Assembly (NCBI GenBank): GCA_964495785.1
Contig: CAZBXL010000015.1
Coordinates: 1 to 59,743, forward strand
Reading direction: 5' to 3'
Source of the DNA: RFSX01 sp964495785
GTDB taxonomy: Bacteria > Bacteroidota > Bacteroidia > Chitinophagales > Saprospiraceae
DNA length: 59,743 nucleotides
Of this stretch, positions 17,173 through 26,200 are shown piece by piece (position 1 is the stretch's first letter; each line of letters opens with the position of its first letter). A program made the position numbers and the translations under genes. Below the pieces are notes generated by a model, which saw nothing but the letters and a program-made list of their open reading frames with translations, was not told the origin of the DNA and searched no databases.

Positions 17173-19275
17173 ATGAAAAAGAAAATTGTACTCTGGGGAA
17201 ATGATGCTGAGGAAAAGAAAATCCTTATCGGTATCGAATTAAAAGCTGAAGAAAACAAAGTGAATATCTACACTATCAGCGAAGACATTGCAACGGAAGA
17301 TTTTTATAATCAAATGATGGATCTATGGCGATCTGATAAGGAGATAACTTTTCCTGATGGACATAAAGTGATCGAACGACCTCTATCTATGACAGACGAT
17401 CTCTTGCCAGAAGATATTAAAGTGCAGAGAACGGACCTTATCACCCGAGCAAAAACAGAGTGGCATTTTGCAGTATTATCTGCTAAGTTATATGATATGT
17501 ATCATACAGAGATAGAAGATCTTAAAGATAAAGTCGATCGATTAACAGATTATGATAATGGTATATGGAATGAGTTAATTGCCTATTGGGATAAACTCGG
17601 TAATCAAATAAAAGAAAGAAATCTGTTCAGAGAACAAGCAGATACTCTTAGGGATAAATCAAACGCTTTGTTTGAAAAACTCAAGGCGTTAAGATCTAAA
17701 GCCAACGAGGAGTTTGCTAAAATTTCAGCTGAAAGGTTAGAGGAGTATAAAGTAAAACTGAATGCGATAAATGAAAAAGTAGAGAAAGGTCTCGGTCTTA
17801 AGCCGATATTCGAAGAGCTAAAAGATATTCAACATAAGTTTAAAGATGAGAAGTTTACAAAGAGAGATAGAAATAAGTTGTGGAAGAATATAGATATACT
17901 TTTCAAAAAGGTCAAAGAGAAAAAGTATGGTAAGGTACAAGATACCGGTAGCCAACTGTCAAGACTGGACCGTCGTTTTCAAGGCTTGTTAGGTGCTATA
18001 GAAAAGATGGAACGTTCTATAAAAAGAGATCAGCAAGACATTGATTTTCAAAACAAAAGAGCAGGAGAGACAGACGGTCAGTTAGAAGCTCAGATACGTC
18101 AAGCTAAAGTCCAGATGATACAAGGACGTATAGAGTCTAAGCAAGAAAAATTAAATGAAATGCTTGCTACGAAAGCAGACCTTGAGAAACGTGCTGAAAA
18201 AGAAAAACAAAGAGCTGTAAAAGATAAAGAGAAGCAAGAGATTAAAAAGAAGAAAGAAGAGGTGAAGGAAAAAATTGCTGCCGAGATGGAACAAAAATCT
18301 CAAAGCGTCGATGCACAAAAACTCGAAGCGGCTGCATCAGCAATTAAAGATTCTAAAAAGCCGAAGGCACCAAAGAAAGAATCTATGTTGGGTACATTAG
18401 CTACGATGGCAGGAGATGCGATAGAGGATGCAGTTGACACTGTTAAGGCAGTAGGGTCAGTTGTAGGTGATAAGATAGAAGAGAAGTATGATGATGTAAA
18501 AGAAGTGGTATCAGATATCAAAGAAGATATCACTGAAAAAGCGGCAGACATGAAAGAGGACGTACAAGATCAAATGAAGACAGATGAGAAAGAGGGTAGT
18601 GACACACTCAAGAAAGGAGGTGTGATGGCTGCAGCTGCAGCTGCAGGTGGTCTTCTTGTCAAAAAAGCAATGGATACTGCGGATAGTCTGAAAGAAAAAG
18701 CAGAGGATGTCATAGATGATGTAAAAGAAGCTACATCTAAGGCCAAAGATTCAGTAACAGAAACAGTCAATGATGTCGCTGAAGAAGTCAAAGCTGAAAC
18801 AACTGAAGCAGTAGATACGACTAAAGCAGCTGTAGCAGATGCTAAAGAAGCAGTTGTAGAGACAACGGTAGATGTCACGGAAGATGTAAAAGCTAAAGCA
18901 ACCGAAACTGTAGAAACAACAAAAGAAGCGGTTGTAGAAGTTAAAGAAGAAGTAACATCAGAGGCTAAAACTGAGACCGGAGATGCGATCAAGAAAGGAG
19001 GCGTGATGGCTGCTGCAACAGCTGCAGGCGGACTTCTTGTCAATAAAGCGATGGCAACTGCAGATGGTATCAAAGAAAAAGCAGAGGGGACAGTAGAAGC
19101 TGCTAAAGACTTAGCTGCTGATGCTACAGCTAAAGTCACAGATGCAGTAGACGAAACAAAAAATACAGCAACTGAAATGAATGACAATGCAACCGCCGCA
19201 GTGATGGATAATACATCTACTGAATCATTAGAGGAGGTAACCACAAGATTAAGTAGCGATCAAGAAGAAGAGTAG
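17173..19275 (+). CDS. Coiled-coil protein (DUF349-like helical part) with repetitive LEA-like tail
   Basis: 700-residue, highly charged cytoplasmic protein. Residues 1-110 form a globular start (KKKIVLWGNDAEEKKILIGIE). Residues 110-390 are long helices and coiled coil (LWKNIDILFKKVKEKKYG resembles DUF349 repeats). From about 400 the protein is Ala/Lys/Glu/Asp-rich and repetitive: a unit with KKGGVMAAAAAAGGLLVKKA starts at 480 and recurs at 607, separated by heptad/11-mer-like runs of T/A/V/K/E resembling late-embryogenesis-abundant or apolipoprotein helices. The Gly-Ala unit could be a short membrane-touching segment. The function is unknown; stress protection or scaffold is inference. A strong terminator follows. 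Confidence 0.7.
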   Translation: MKKKIVLWGNDAEEKKILIGIELKAEENKVNIYTISEDIATEDFYNQMMDLWRSDKEITFPDGHKVIERPLSMTDDLLPEDIKVQRTDLITRAKTEWHFAVLSAKLYDMYHTEIEDLKDKVDRLTDYDNGIWNELIAYWDKLGNQIKERNLFREQADTLRDKSNALFEKLKALRSKANEEFAKISAERLEEYKVKLNAINEKVEKGLGLKPIFEELKDIQHKFKDEKFTKRDRNKLWKNIDILFKKVKEKKYGKVQDTGSQLSRLDRRFQGLLGAIEKMERSIKRDQQDIDFQNKRAGETDGQLEAQIRQAKVQMIQGRIESKQEKLNEMLATKADLEKRAEKEKQRAVKDKEKQEIKKKKEEVKEKIAAEMEQKSQSVDAQKLEAAASAIKDSKKPKAPKKESMLGTLATMAGDAIEDAVDTVKAVGSVVGDKIEEKYDDVKEVVSDIKEDITEKAADMKEDVQDQMKTDEKEGSDTLKKGGVMAAAAAAGGLLVKKAMDTADSLKEKAEDVIDDVKEATSKAKDSVTETVNDVAEEVKAETTEAVDTTKAAVADAKEAVVETTVDVTEDVKAKATETVETTKEAVVEVKEEVTSEAKTETGDAIKKGGVMAAATAAGGLLVNKAMATADGIKEKAEGTVEAAKDLAADATAKVTDAVDETKNTATEMNDNATAAVMDNTSTESLEEVTTRLSSDQEEE
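18610..19095 (+). repeat. Duplicated Gly-Ala/LEA-like unit inside the coiled-coil gene
   Basis: Two copies of a coding unit (about 18590-18710 and 18980-19090) encode KKGGVMAAAxAAGGLLVxKA followed by a KEKAE helix. Nucleotide similarity is high but not perfect, so the duplication is not very recent. Confidence 0.6.
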
Positions 19276-19308
19276 TTTTTATAAAGCAACAAGCTAATTA
19301 TATATAAC

Positions 19309-19342
19309 AAAACCGGCTATCATTAACAGGGTAGCCGGTTTT
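19309..19342 (+). terminator. Rho-independent terminator
   Basis: AAAACCGGCTA and TAGCCGGTTTT form an 11-bp stem with a 12-nt loop, followed by more T. It lies 33 bp after the coiled-coil gene. Confidence 0.85.
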
Positions 19343-19647
19343 TTATTCCTTCTTATCGCGAACGATCAAGGAGCCGAGTAATCACAACCACTTTTTTTTC
19401 ATCTTGAACGCAGAGAAAGATCTATTAATAAAAAGAGTATAACATAGATTAATAGAAATCTCCCCTTGGTCGATTTGAAAAAGAATATTGGGTTGTTGTT
19501 GTTATTGTTGGCCTCCCCGCCAACAACATGGTGATAGCAGAAAAGATGGCGGCGAGGACGCCACCATCAACCATAAAAATCTTGTCCACCCTATAATCTT
19601 ATAAGTGGTAATATTCCCTCGTCCTTCTATTATGAACAAAATAAACT
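19343..19647. other. Gene-free stretch with two GC-rich hairpins
   Basis: Between the terminator and the convergent creD end lie two hairpins: TTGTTGGC / GCCAACAA (19505-19526, loop CTCCCC) and GATGGCGGCG / CGCCACCATC (19545-19568, one mismatch, loop AGGA). Their GGCG/CGCC content stands out from the AT-rich surroundings. No open frame was seen. Confidence 0.4.
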
Positions 19648-20988
19648 TCACCTACGCTCATTCAATTTATACCAATTGATGTTCTTAGTAAAATACATTG
19701 TGAGACTAAGAATAACAGCAAGCCCCACACTACCCATTAATAGAGCATATTCAGTCAGTTGCATGGTTGTAAATACAAAACCATAAATAGATATCAAAAT
19801 CGCCATAAGGAGCATAGATAATTTGTTTTTCTTAAAGACACTTATAGAATATAAACTGATCATCCCAATCACAACCACACTTGATATGAAGTAAGCGATA
19901 TTAAAATTAAGATGTTCTGATATTGATATGAGCAGGATATAAAATAACAGTAAAGCAAATCCAACTAAGGTATATTGAAAGGGATGTATCTTTCTATGAT
20001 TTAAAATTTCGATGACAAAGAATATCAAGAACGTTAGTGCTATGGTCATTGCAGCATACTTGGCTGCTCGCATGGATTTGAGATAATCATTGAGGGGTAG
20101 TATGAGATCTATACCGAATGCAGAGCTCCTGATATTGCTGACATTCAAATTTCCTATCCACGATTGTGGGTAATTTCTGTTGAGTTGTAAGACATTCCAT
20201 TTGGCTGAGAATCCTGCATCAGTGACGTCTCTTTCGTCAGGTAGAAAAGCACCATTAAAACTGGGGTCTGGCCATTCAGATTTCATTTCGATATCAGTAG
20301 ACTTACCGAGTGGGGTGAATGAAATATTCTGACTGCCTTGTAAGTCGATATTCATATTGAAATCTAAATTAACTTCTGTCATTTCTGTAAGATCGGGTAG
20401 ACTTATAGTCACACCTGAGCTGATAATCTCAGGTATTTTAGATCCTGGCTCTACTTCTAATTTGGTTCCATTCCAGTCCAGTAGCATTTGATTTTTGATT
20501 CCTCTTAGATCAGAGATTCCCATTGTAATAAATGCATTTTTATAATGTATTTTTTTGAGATTATTTTTATCGATAGGTTTATCAATTTTAAAACGACCAT
20601 TGATAGATAAGTTAGACTCGTAGACAACAACTTCATATATACTTCGTCTGAGTCGTGTGGGATCTATTTGGCCATCGATGTTAAGTTTTTCTGGTAGTAC
20701 GTGTAAGTATCTTGTATATTCTGTGACTTCATCATCACTGATCTTTTCTTCATAGCTTAGTGGAATAGTTAGGATCGGACCATTAATGCTTTGACTGTTT
20801 GCCCATTTTTTACTGACTTCTGATATCGTGGTCTGGCGCAGACGCTGTCTTTCAGAAATGATCGACTTAATCATTGATGCTGGGATCAATAGTATAAGCA
20901 TCAGAAATGTAATTGTTATTAACTTAAGGGACAGTGAGGTTTTTAACCAGTTATTGACTTTGTCAAAAAATGAATTTGATGTTTGCAT
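19648..20988 (-). CDS. creD: CreD-like inner-membrane protein
   Basis: Inner-membrane protein of the CreD family (446 residues). One transmembrane segment near the N-terminus (LITITFLMLILLIPASMI) is followed by the diagnostic cytoplasm-exit region RQRLRQTTISEVSKKWA and GPILTIPLSY, a large extracytoplasmic domain, and about five to six membrane segments in the last 150 residues. In E. coli CreD belongs to the CreBC regulon and affects envelope integrity and beta-lactam tolerance; in Bacteroidota it commonly lies beside a small winged-helix regulator, as here. A palindrome identical in plan to the one before the regulator operon lies 21 bp upstream. Confidence 0.9.
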   Translation of the reverse strand: MQTSNSFFDKVNNWLKTSLSLKLITITFLMLILLIPASMIKSIISERQRLRQTTISEVSKKWANSQSINGPILTIPLSYEEKISDDEVTEYTRYLHVLPEKLNIDGQIDPTRLRRSIYEVVVYESNLSINGRFKIDKPIDKNNLKKIHYKNAFITMGISDLRGIKNQMLLDWNGTKLEVEPGSKIPEIISSGVTISLPDLTEMTEVNLDFNMNIDLQGSQNISFTPLGKSTDIEMKSEWPDPSFNGAFLPDERDVTDAGFSAKWNVLQLNRNYPQSWIGNLNVSNIRSSAFGIDLILPLNDYLKSMRAAKYAAMTIALTFLIFFVIEILNHRKIHPFQYTLVGFALLLFYILLISISEHLNFNIAYFISSVVVIGMISLYSISVFKKNKLSMLLMAILISIYGFVFTTMQLTEYALLMGSVGLAVILSLTMYFTKNINWYKLNERR

Positions 20989-21008
20989 AATCGTAGTTTA
21001 ATTAAAAG

Positions 21009-21027
21009 TACTTTGAATTACAAAGTA
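21009..21027. promoter_or_regulatory. Palindromic operator before creD
   Basis: TACTTTG-AATTA-CAAAGTA, a perfect 7-bp inverted repeat with 5-bp centre. The same arms, with AGTTA between them, lie before the 21946 gene. It is 21 bp upstream of the creD start codon. Best explained as the binding site of the winged-helix regulator encoded next door. Confidence 0.65.
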
Positions 21028-21041
21028 GATAGATAAAAAAA

Positions 21042-21332
21042 TTATTTTAGAAGTTGCTCTATTGCTTTTATGTGTTTTTTAAATGATCTCTTGCCTTCAG
21101 CAGTGGCTTTATAATTCGTTCTTGGTTTTCTCCCTACAAAATCTTTATAGACTTTAATATATTCTTTTGATTCTAAAGTTTTTAAATGACTTGCAAGATT
21201 GCCATCAGTGACACCCAAGAGATCCTTCAGTGTATTAAAGTCTACCTTGTCATTAACCACAAGTGCTGACATGATACCTAGCCTTATCTTATTTTCAAAG
21301 GCCTTATTTAGATCGTCAAGTATATGCTTCAC
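21042..21332 (-). CDS. Winged-helix transcriptional regulator
   Basis: 96-residue DNA-binding protein made almost only of one winged-helix domain: ENKIRLGIMSALVVNDKVDF, recognition helix region DGNLASHLKTLESKEYIKV, wing KDFVGRKPRTNYKATAEG. This is the ArsR/MarR-like small regulator family (DUF/transcriptional regulator) usually paired with a membrane protein in Bacteroidota. No metal-binding cysteines, so it is unlikely to be a metal sensor. It overlaps the upstream gene by 4 bp (translationally coupled) and precedes creD. It probably binds the two palindromes at 21009 and 21953. Confidence 0.85.
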   Translation of the reverse strand: MKHILDDLNKAFENKIRLGIMSALVVNDKVDFNTLKDLLGVTDGNLASHLKTLESKEYIKVYKDFVGRKPRTNYKATAEGKRSFKKHIKAIEQLLK

Positions 21333-21946
21333 GATCCGTATTTAATATGCATAAATGTGCCGTATACAATATGCATGACACCAAATCCAACAGCCCAAAA
21401 AATCAAACCATACCCTATAAAGTATACAGCGATAACGCCTAATATTATCTCAATAATACCTAAGCTTTTTAATTCTGAAAGCGTATTATGACTACCATTC
21501 ACCAATGCCAATCCATAAAAGATAAGAGTTAATGGAGCCACTAATCCAACATAACCCTTCACTAATAATATTAAACATAATACTCCACCTGTGCATAAGG
21601 GGATAGCCAGATTCATATAGAATCTCTTAGCTTGTTTGTCCCAAAGTTTTTGTTTGTTTTGATTGGCTTTTTTTGATGTAAAAATAATGCCCAATACAAT
21701 AGACAAGATTATAGTTAACGTTGCTATCCCAATAAGCTGTAATAGTTTCTCACTAGATAATATCGCTATTCTGTCAACCAAATAATTCTGCTCGGTGTAC
21801 ACGATATTATAAGCAAAGTATACAGCTATGAGTGCAAGGATTCCAGTAACAATACCTGTAAGGCCGCTGAGGGAGATAAATTTGGTAGACCTATCCATGA
21901 TATCTTTGATATCCTTAATATCATCCAAGTATTTTTGCTTGTCCAT
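21329..21946 (-). CDS. Multi-pass membrane protein of the CreD-regulator group
   Basis: 205 residues with about six hydrophobic segments (LTGIVTGILALIAVYFAYNIV, LIGIATLTIILSIVLGIIF, CTGGVLCLILLVKGYVGLVA, LTLIFYGLALVNG, IIEIILGVIAVYFIGYGLIF). The DIKDIKDIMDRSTKFISLSG N-terminus is typical of the membrane partner found with these winged-helix regulators. It may sense an envelope state and control the regulator, by analogy to other membrane/regulator pairs; this is inference. The operator palindrome is 7 bp upstream of the start codon. Confidence 0.75.
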   Translation of the reverse strand: MDKQKYLDDIKDIKDIMDRSTKFISLSGLTGIVTGILALIAVYFAYNIVYTEQNYLVDRIAILSSEKLLQLIGIATLTIILSIVLGIIFTSKKANQNKQKLWDKQAKRFYMNLAIPLCTGGVLCLILLVKGYVGLVAPLTLIFYGLALVNGSHNTLSELKSLGIIEIILGVIAVYFIGYGLIFWAVGFGVMHIVYGTFMHIKYGS

Positions 21947-21952
21947 TGAAAG

Positions 21953-21971
21953 TACTTTGAGTTACAAAGTA
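21953..21971. promoter_or_regulatory. Palindromic operator before the regulator operon
   Basis: TACTTTG-AGTTA-CAAAGTA, with the same arms as 21009-21027. It is 7 bp upstream of the first gene of the regulator operon, so a bound regulator would block translation start or early transcription, giving autoregulation. Confidence 0.65.
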
Positions 21972-22139
21972 ATATAAACTTTATTTACTATTCAAGAAAA
22001 GTAGAAAAAAATATTAGTCCTTGTTTTCTGTATACAATCAGTTAGTGGCTAATGTAGGCTGTGAGTTAGATGAAATCCTATTACTAAATCTTGGAGATAA
22101 ATTGAAGAATACTGACAAAATATATTTCAATCGACAGAG

Positions 22140-22156
22140 GTGTAATCATGTTACAC
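22140..22156 (+). terminator. Small hairpin with T-tract
   Basis: GTGTAA / TTACAC stem with TCATG loop, followed by TTTTTTATTT. It looks like a weak rightward terminator but no recognised gene lies upstream on this strand between 21972 and 22139, so its partner transcript is unknown. Confidence 0.35.
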
Positions 22157-22205
22157 TTTTTTATTTCTTATCTGTCGCGATGATATTTTCCATATATGAA
22201 AGTGC

Positions 22206-22622
22206 CTATACTATTCTGTCAGAATAGTCTTCTTCGATATTACAAGATTGATTGAATAGAGACTGCATAGATAGGCGTCGCTGAGCGATGGCTCGATATA
22301 TAAAGTCTCTAACACTTTTAGGTATATACTTAGTATATTTTAATAAGGAGTAAGGCCTCTTGAGATAACTTGATATAGCTATCGCTGCATCACTTTCTAT
22401 CAATGTATTGCCCTTGTGTATGAAATGAATGGCATCAGGCAGTTCGCTATCAGATAATTTTAATTCTGGAAACTTATTTTTCGCATGAGCTAGTGGACTA
22501 AATCTTAATTCCGGACTCTTCTCATGGCGTAAGATAAATTGTACAGCGGAGTTACATAAGTTGCAATCTCCATCGTATAACACGATAGGGTAGGACTTAC
22601 TTATATCACTAACTGCATTCAC
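22206..22622 (-). CDS. DCC-family (DUF393) thiol-disulfide oxidoreductase-like protein
   Basis: 138 residues with the family signature YDGDCNLCNSAVQFIL at 16-31 (C20, C23, the DxxCxxC type motif that names the DCC family), RFSPLAHA and a C-terminal RDFIYRAIAQRR. A thioredoxin-like fold and disulfide chemistry are assumed for the family but the physiological partner is unknown. The only available start giving the family N-terminus is GTG at 22622, and this codon sits at the foot of a perfect 14-bp hairpin (22621-22653). Confidence 0.85.
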   Translation of the reverse strand: MNAVSDISKSYPIVLYDGDCNLCNSAVQFILRHEKSPELRFSPLAHAKNKFPELKLSDSELPDAIHFIHKGNTLIESDAAIAISSYLKRPYSLLKYTKYIPKSVRDFIYRAIAQRRLSMQSLFNQSCNIEEDYSDRIV

Positions 22623-22653
22623 GATAACCTAACACTAATTGTTAGGTTATCGT
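22621..22653. promoter_or_regulatory. Perfect 14-bp hairpin over the start of the DCC gene
   Basis: ACGATAACCTAACA and TGTTAGGTTATCGT form a perfect stem with a 5-nt loop. On the minus strand the last bases of the stem overlap the GTG start codon of the DCC gene and cover the ribosome landing site. There is no T-tract in either direction, which argues against a simple terminator for the LuxR-type gene 72 bp upstream. Confidence 0.55.
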
Positions 22654-22724
22654 TTAATTCCGATCTACTTATCAGTTAATAAATTATTCGGAGTTCATGC
22701 AGACTGTTCTAATAGAAGCATTCT

Positions 22725-23033
22725 CTAACTCGCTACGGAGCTAGTACTCAATCTAATGATGTGGCTATGATTAATATTTGCGATTTCGCTGCTCGGCGCT
22801 TGCATGGGGAGTATATTGTATTGATAAGCCTTACTGATGAGTCCAGCAGAATTACAGACGCCTAATTTTGACATTAATCTTTTTCTATGGGAATCTATCG
22901 TATCAGGCGATAAATAAAGAATCTTAGCGATCTCTTTATTATTGTATTCAAAGGCAATAAGGTACAGGGTTTCTTTTTCTCTCTGAGATAATCTTGGGGT
23001 GGTATTGGGTTTTAGATTTAGGGTATAAGACAT
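22725..23033 (-). CDS. LuxR-type HTH regulator
   Basis: 102-residue DNA-binding protein with a single LuxR/NarL C-terminal helix-turn-helix: LSQREKETLYLIAFEYNNKEIA, LSPDTIDSHRKRLMSKLGV. There is no receiver or other sensor domain, so it is a stand-alone effector-less regulator or part of a split system. The tail after residue 75 is Ser/Ile-rich with no fold recognisable. It is transcribed in the same direction as the DCC gene; a strong palindrome lies between the M36 protease gene and this region. Confidence 0.85.
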   Translation of the reverse strand: MSYTLNLKPNTTPRLSQREKETLYLIAFEYNNKEIAKILYLSPDTIDSHRKRLMSKLGVCNSAGLISKAYQYNILPMQAPSSEIANINHSHIIRLSTSSVAS

Positions 23034-23196
23034 AGTGATTTCTTTTTGGAGTTTGTAATGGTTTATGTGCTGTTCATATTAATTTTTTGATAGTTAGTAG
23101 TTATTGAGGATTATCAATTTTTGTATTGATAGTTCTAATATATATGGTTTAGTTTATTTGCTTATAATTTTTTGACTAACGGTCGATATAAATGAC

Positions 23197-23229
23197 GAAA
23201 GGCTAATTACATCATGTAATTAGCCTTTC
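23197..23229. terminator. Perfect 33-nt palindrome at the end of the M36 protease gene
   Basis: A 16-bp arm starting GAAAGGCTAATTACAT at 23197 is exactly repeated in reverse complement at 23214-23229, around a single central C. The physical loop would be ATCAT. It lies 43 bp after the protease stop codon (minus strand). No strong T-tract follows, so it may act as a terminator or as 3' protection. Confidence 0.6.
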
Positions 23230-23271
23230 ACTTATATACTAAGTCTTATATGTTACTTACTTAAGCTCTAT

Positions 23272-26200
23272 TTAGTCAACAAATATTTTATGATTGACTA
23301 TACTTTCTCCGCTTCTTAATTGTACAATGTAGAAACCTGATGCCATATTAGAAGTATTAGATGTAATCTGATTTTCACCAGTTGTTACTGATACTTTTCT
23401 ACTATTGATAAGTTGCCCATCTATAGAGATTATATTGACTTGTGCATCAAAGTTATTCTCACTTACGACCTTCATGATAAAGTAATCCTGAGCTGGATTA
23501 GGGAATACACTCACCTCTACGCCTTCTATAGTGAAGTCATCCACAGAAGATAGAATCTCATTATTGATGATCGTCGTTGTGAATGGTGTACAAGCCTGAT
23601 CAGTATCTGAAGTAATACAAGCTTGTGTCTCCAGATCTACGATGTCAAGAATATCTAAGTCATCTATGAACCATCCTGCATCGTCAGCAAACACTTCGTT
23701 GTCATCTACTTGGTCTCCGTTATTAGTACCAAATCTAAATCTGACATCAATTGTCTGACCTACATAAGAACTAAGATCTATCCATGAGTCTATATACTCA
23801 TCCGTCGTACCAGAAAATGCAAAGTGTGATGGAATAGCAAATGTTGTGTATTCAAGTGGACAATCATATCCATTTCTTATAAACTTATCTCTTGCATCAA
23901 ACCATAAGACACCGCCGTCATCACTGATTTCTACGAAACCACCGTTTCTAGCAAATTCTGTATTGATTCTGTGCTGGAATCTAAGGACTGGTAATGTTCC
24001 AGTTACTTCTATGTTAGGGAAATTAATTACCTGCTTAGTCTCTTGATCTATTTCTTGTACGAACCATGCTTGGTCTCCTGAGAACGTAGGGAAGACACTG
24101 CTATTTATTATTTGGAATCTATTATTACCTTCTCCTAATTCTCTCACCCACTCATCAGTTTCTTGGAAGGTCTCTACTGTATTTGTACTTAAGAGTGTAG
24201 AAGAGCTACTTCCGTCTGCTACGACTCTGTAAGTTATAGTTTCTTCTCTTCCACTTTCGAATGTACCAAATTCAAAAATTAATTGATCATCTACTAGTGT
24301 AGCATCCATGCTTGCAGAATTTTCGACATAAGAAAGTCCATTAGGTATGATGTCTGTAACAGTAACATTGGTCTCATCATTGAGCTTATGATTAGACACG
24401 ACAAGAGTGACTTCTGTCTCTGCATTGAACTCTATAAGTGAAGCTATATCTTTTCTGATTTTTAATGATTCGATACAATCAGGTCTAACGTCAAAGTTTT
24501 CTGTACCATCGTTTCTATTTTGTATAGTTCCACCATCTGCAAAAAATCCAAGTCCTCTTCTTGCAAATGCCTCCCATATAAGACACTGATTGACACCTCC
24601 ATTATTAGCCATATCTGCTGCAAGGATTGCATTTCTACCATTGATAAATCCGACTTGGCAGCCCATCATTTTCATACCATCTATGACAAGTTTTGCAGCT
24701 ATATGATTACCAGATTCTGTATTGCTCCAGTCCTCATCAAATCCATATAGTTCTACCATAGACCAGTACATATCCCATATCATATCATTCCACACCTCAC
24801 CTAATGGGTGTGGAGCTGTTGTCGCTTTTATATCTTTAAATGTCTGTGGATTTACAGCCATATCAGTTGAGTAAGGGAATCTTCTGATACCTCTACCTTC
24901 AGTGTTACCTCTACCATCTACATAATTACCGATACCTCTAGGATCAGAACCTAAGTCATCAGGTCGTGTCGTTGTAATAAGAGCAAAGAAATCAGACCAT
25001 CCTTCTCCCATCTGCTCATCAGTAGAACTTACACAGACAGTATTAGGTCCTCCTACTAATCTACCGCTTATACCATGTCCGAATTCGTGAGCTATGACGC
25101 CGTTATCAAAACTAGAGCTTAATTGACTTACACCTTGTTCTTCAGAAGGTTCTATCTTAACTGTCACAGGGAATCCTGCTTCTATAGATGCTCTGATAGA
25201 GTTACAATCTTGAAAACCTACAGCAATTGTTGGTATAGTTACATCAGCTCCATTGGCACCTGGTCCCATATTACCAGATATCGGATCACTACCATCACTA
25301 GATGGGTCACCTCCTGCTCCAGGTACATTACATATAACCACAGCAACTGCTCCAGCATTCTGCGCATTAAGTGCTTTAGTACCAAACTCACATATACCTC
25401 TGTATATGAATGCGACTTTACCGTTCACTTCGTCAGCATTAACAATATCTCCACAACCATTCTGAGGTAATTGTACATCAGCGTCTAATGCAAAAGCCGC
25501 TTCTGCTTCGATGCTTACTCCTGCATATGATTCATCAAAACCCCATCCTGCTCCTGCTTCTCCATTAGGTATAGATCCTGCAAGTGGAGACGGGTCTGTA
25601 ACAGCAAATAATCCTGCAGTAGGCGTGTCCCATCTGAACATGTTCATATTACCATTATTACCATCAGAGGTAAGGCTAAAGTTGGCATTGTTAGTGCCTG
25701 AACCATCTAATGCATGTGCTATTACATTATCTCCTCCTGCACCTCCATTTCCGTAATTATTTATTTGGAAGTTTCCAGATGCTTCATCAAATCCTAACAA
25801 ATATGTGATATCATGCATCATATTATTCATGTAGAATAAGTTGGTTACATCAGCTTCAATACTTGCATCTGGTTCTTCATCTACTGCGTGTGGAAAGTCA
25901 AATACTAAGTCTGCACCTCCATCTGGCTCATCATCGCTGCTTAAGAAATCATCGTCTCCATCTTGATAAGCATGTACATTATTACCTCTTGTTATTGTGA
26001 ACTCAGGTCCCTCTACACCATCAGCGTCATGCCATCCAAAAGGAGAAGCTGCCGGTATAGCAGGATTGTCTACGATTACATGAGGACCATGTATCGGACT
26101 TTCAGCAGGAAGCGCATACACTCTGTAGCTTCCTCCCATCATCATACTGTTTAGAGTCGCCTCAGTTTTTTGAGATTCAGATTCTACAGTGACATGTCCT

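Noticed and set aside
18570..19244. 224-residue open frame on the minus strand across the repetitive tail of the coiled-coil gene
   Set aside because: It is a shadow of the Ala/Lys/Glu repeats: the product is a low-complexity Ser/Val/Ala string and the plus-strand gene is clearly coding.
22021..22227. 68-residue plus-strand frame in the gap before the DCC gene
   Set aside because: Overlaps the end of the DCC gene, includes a hairpin with T-tract, and shows no domain or conserved pattern.
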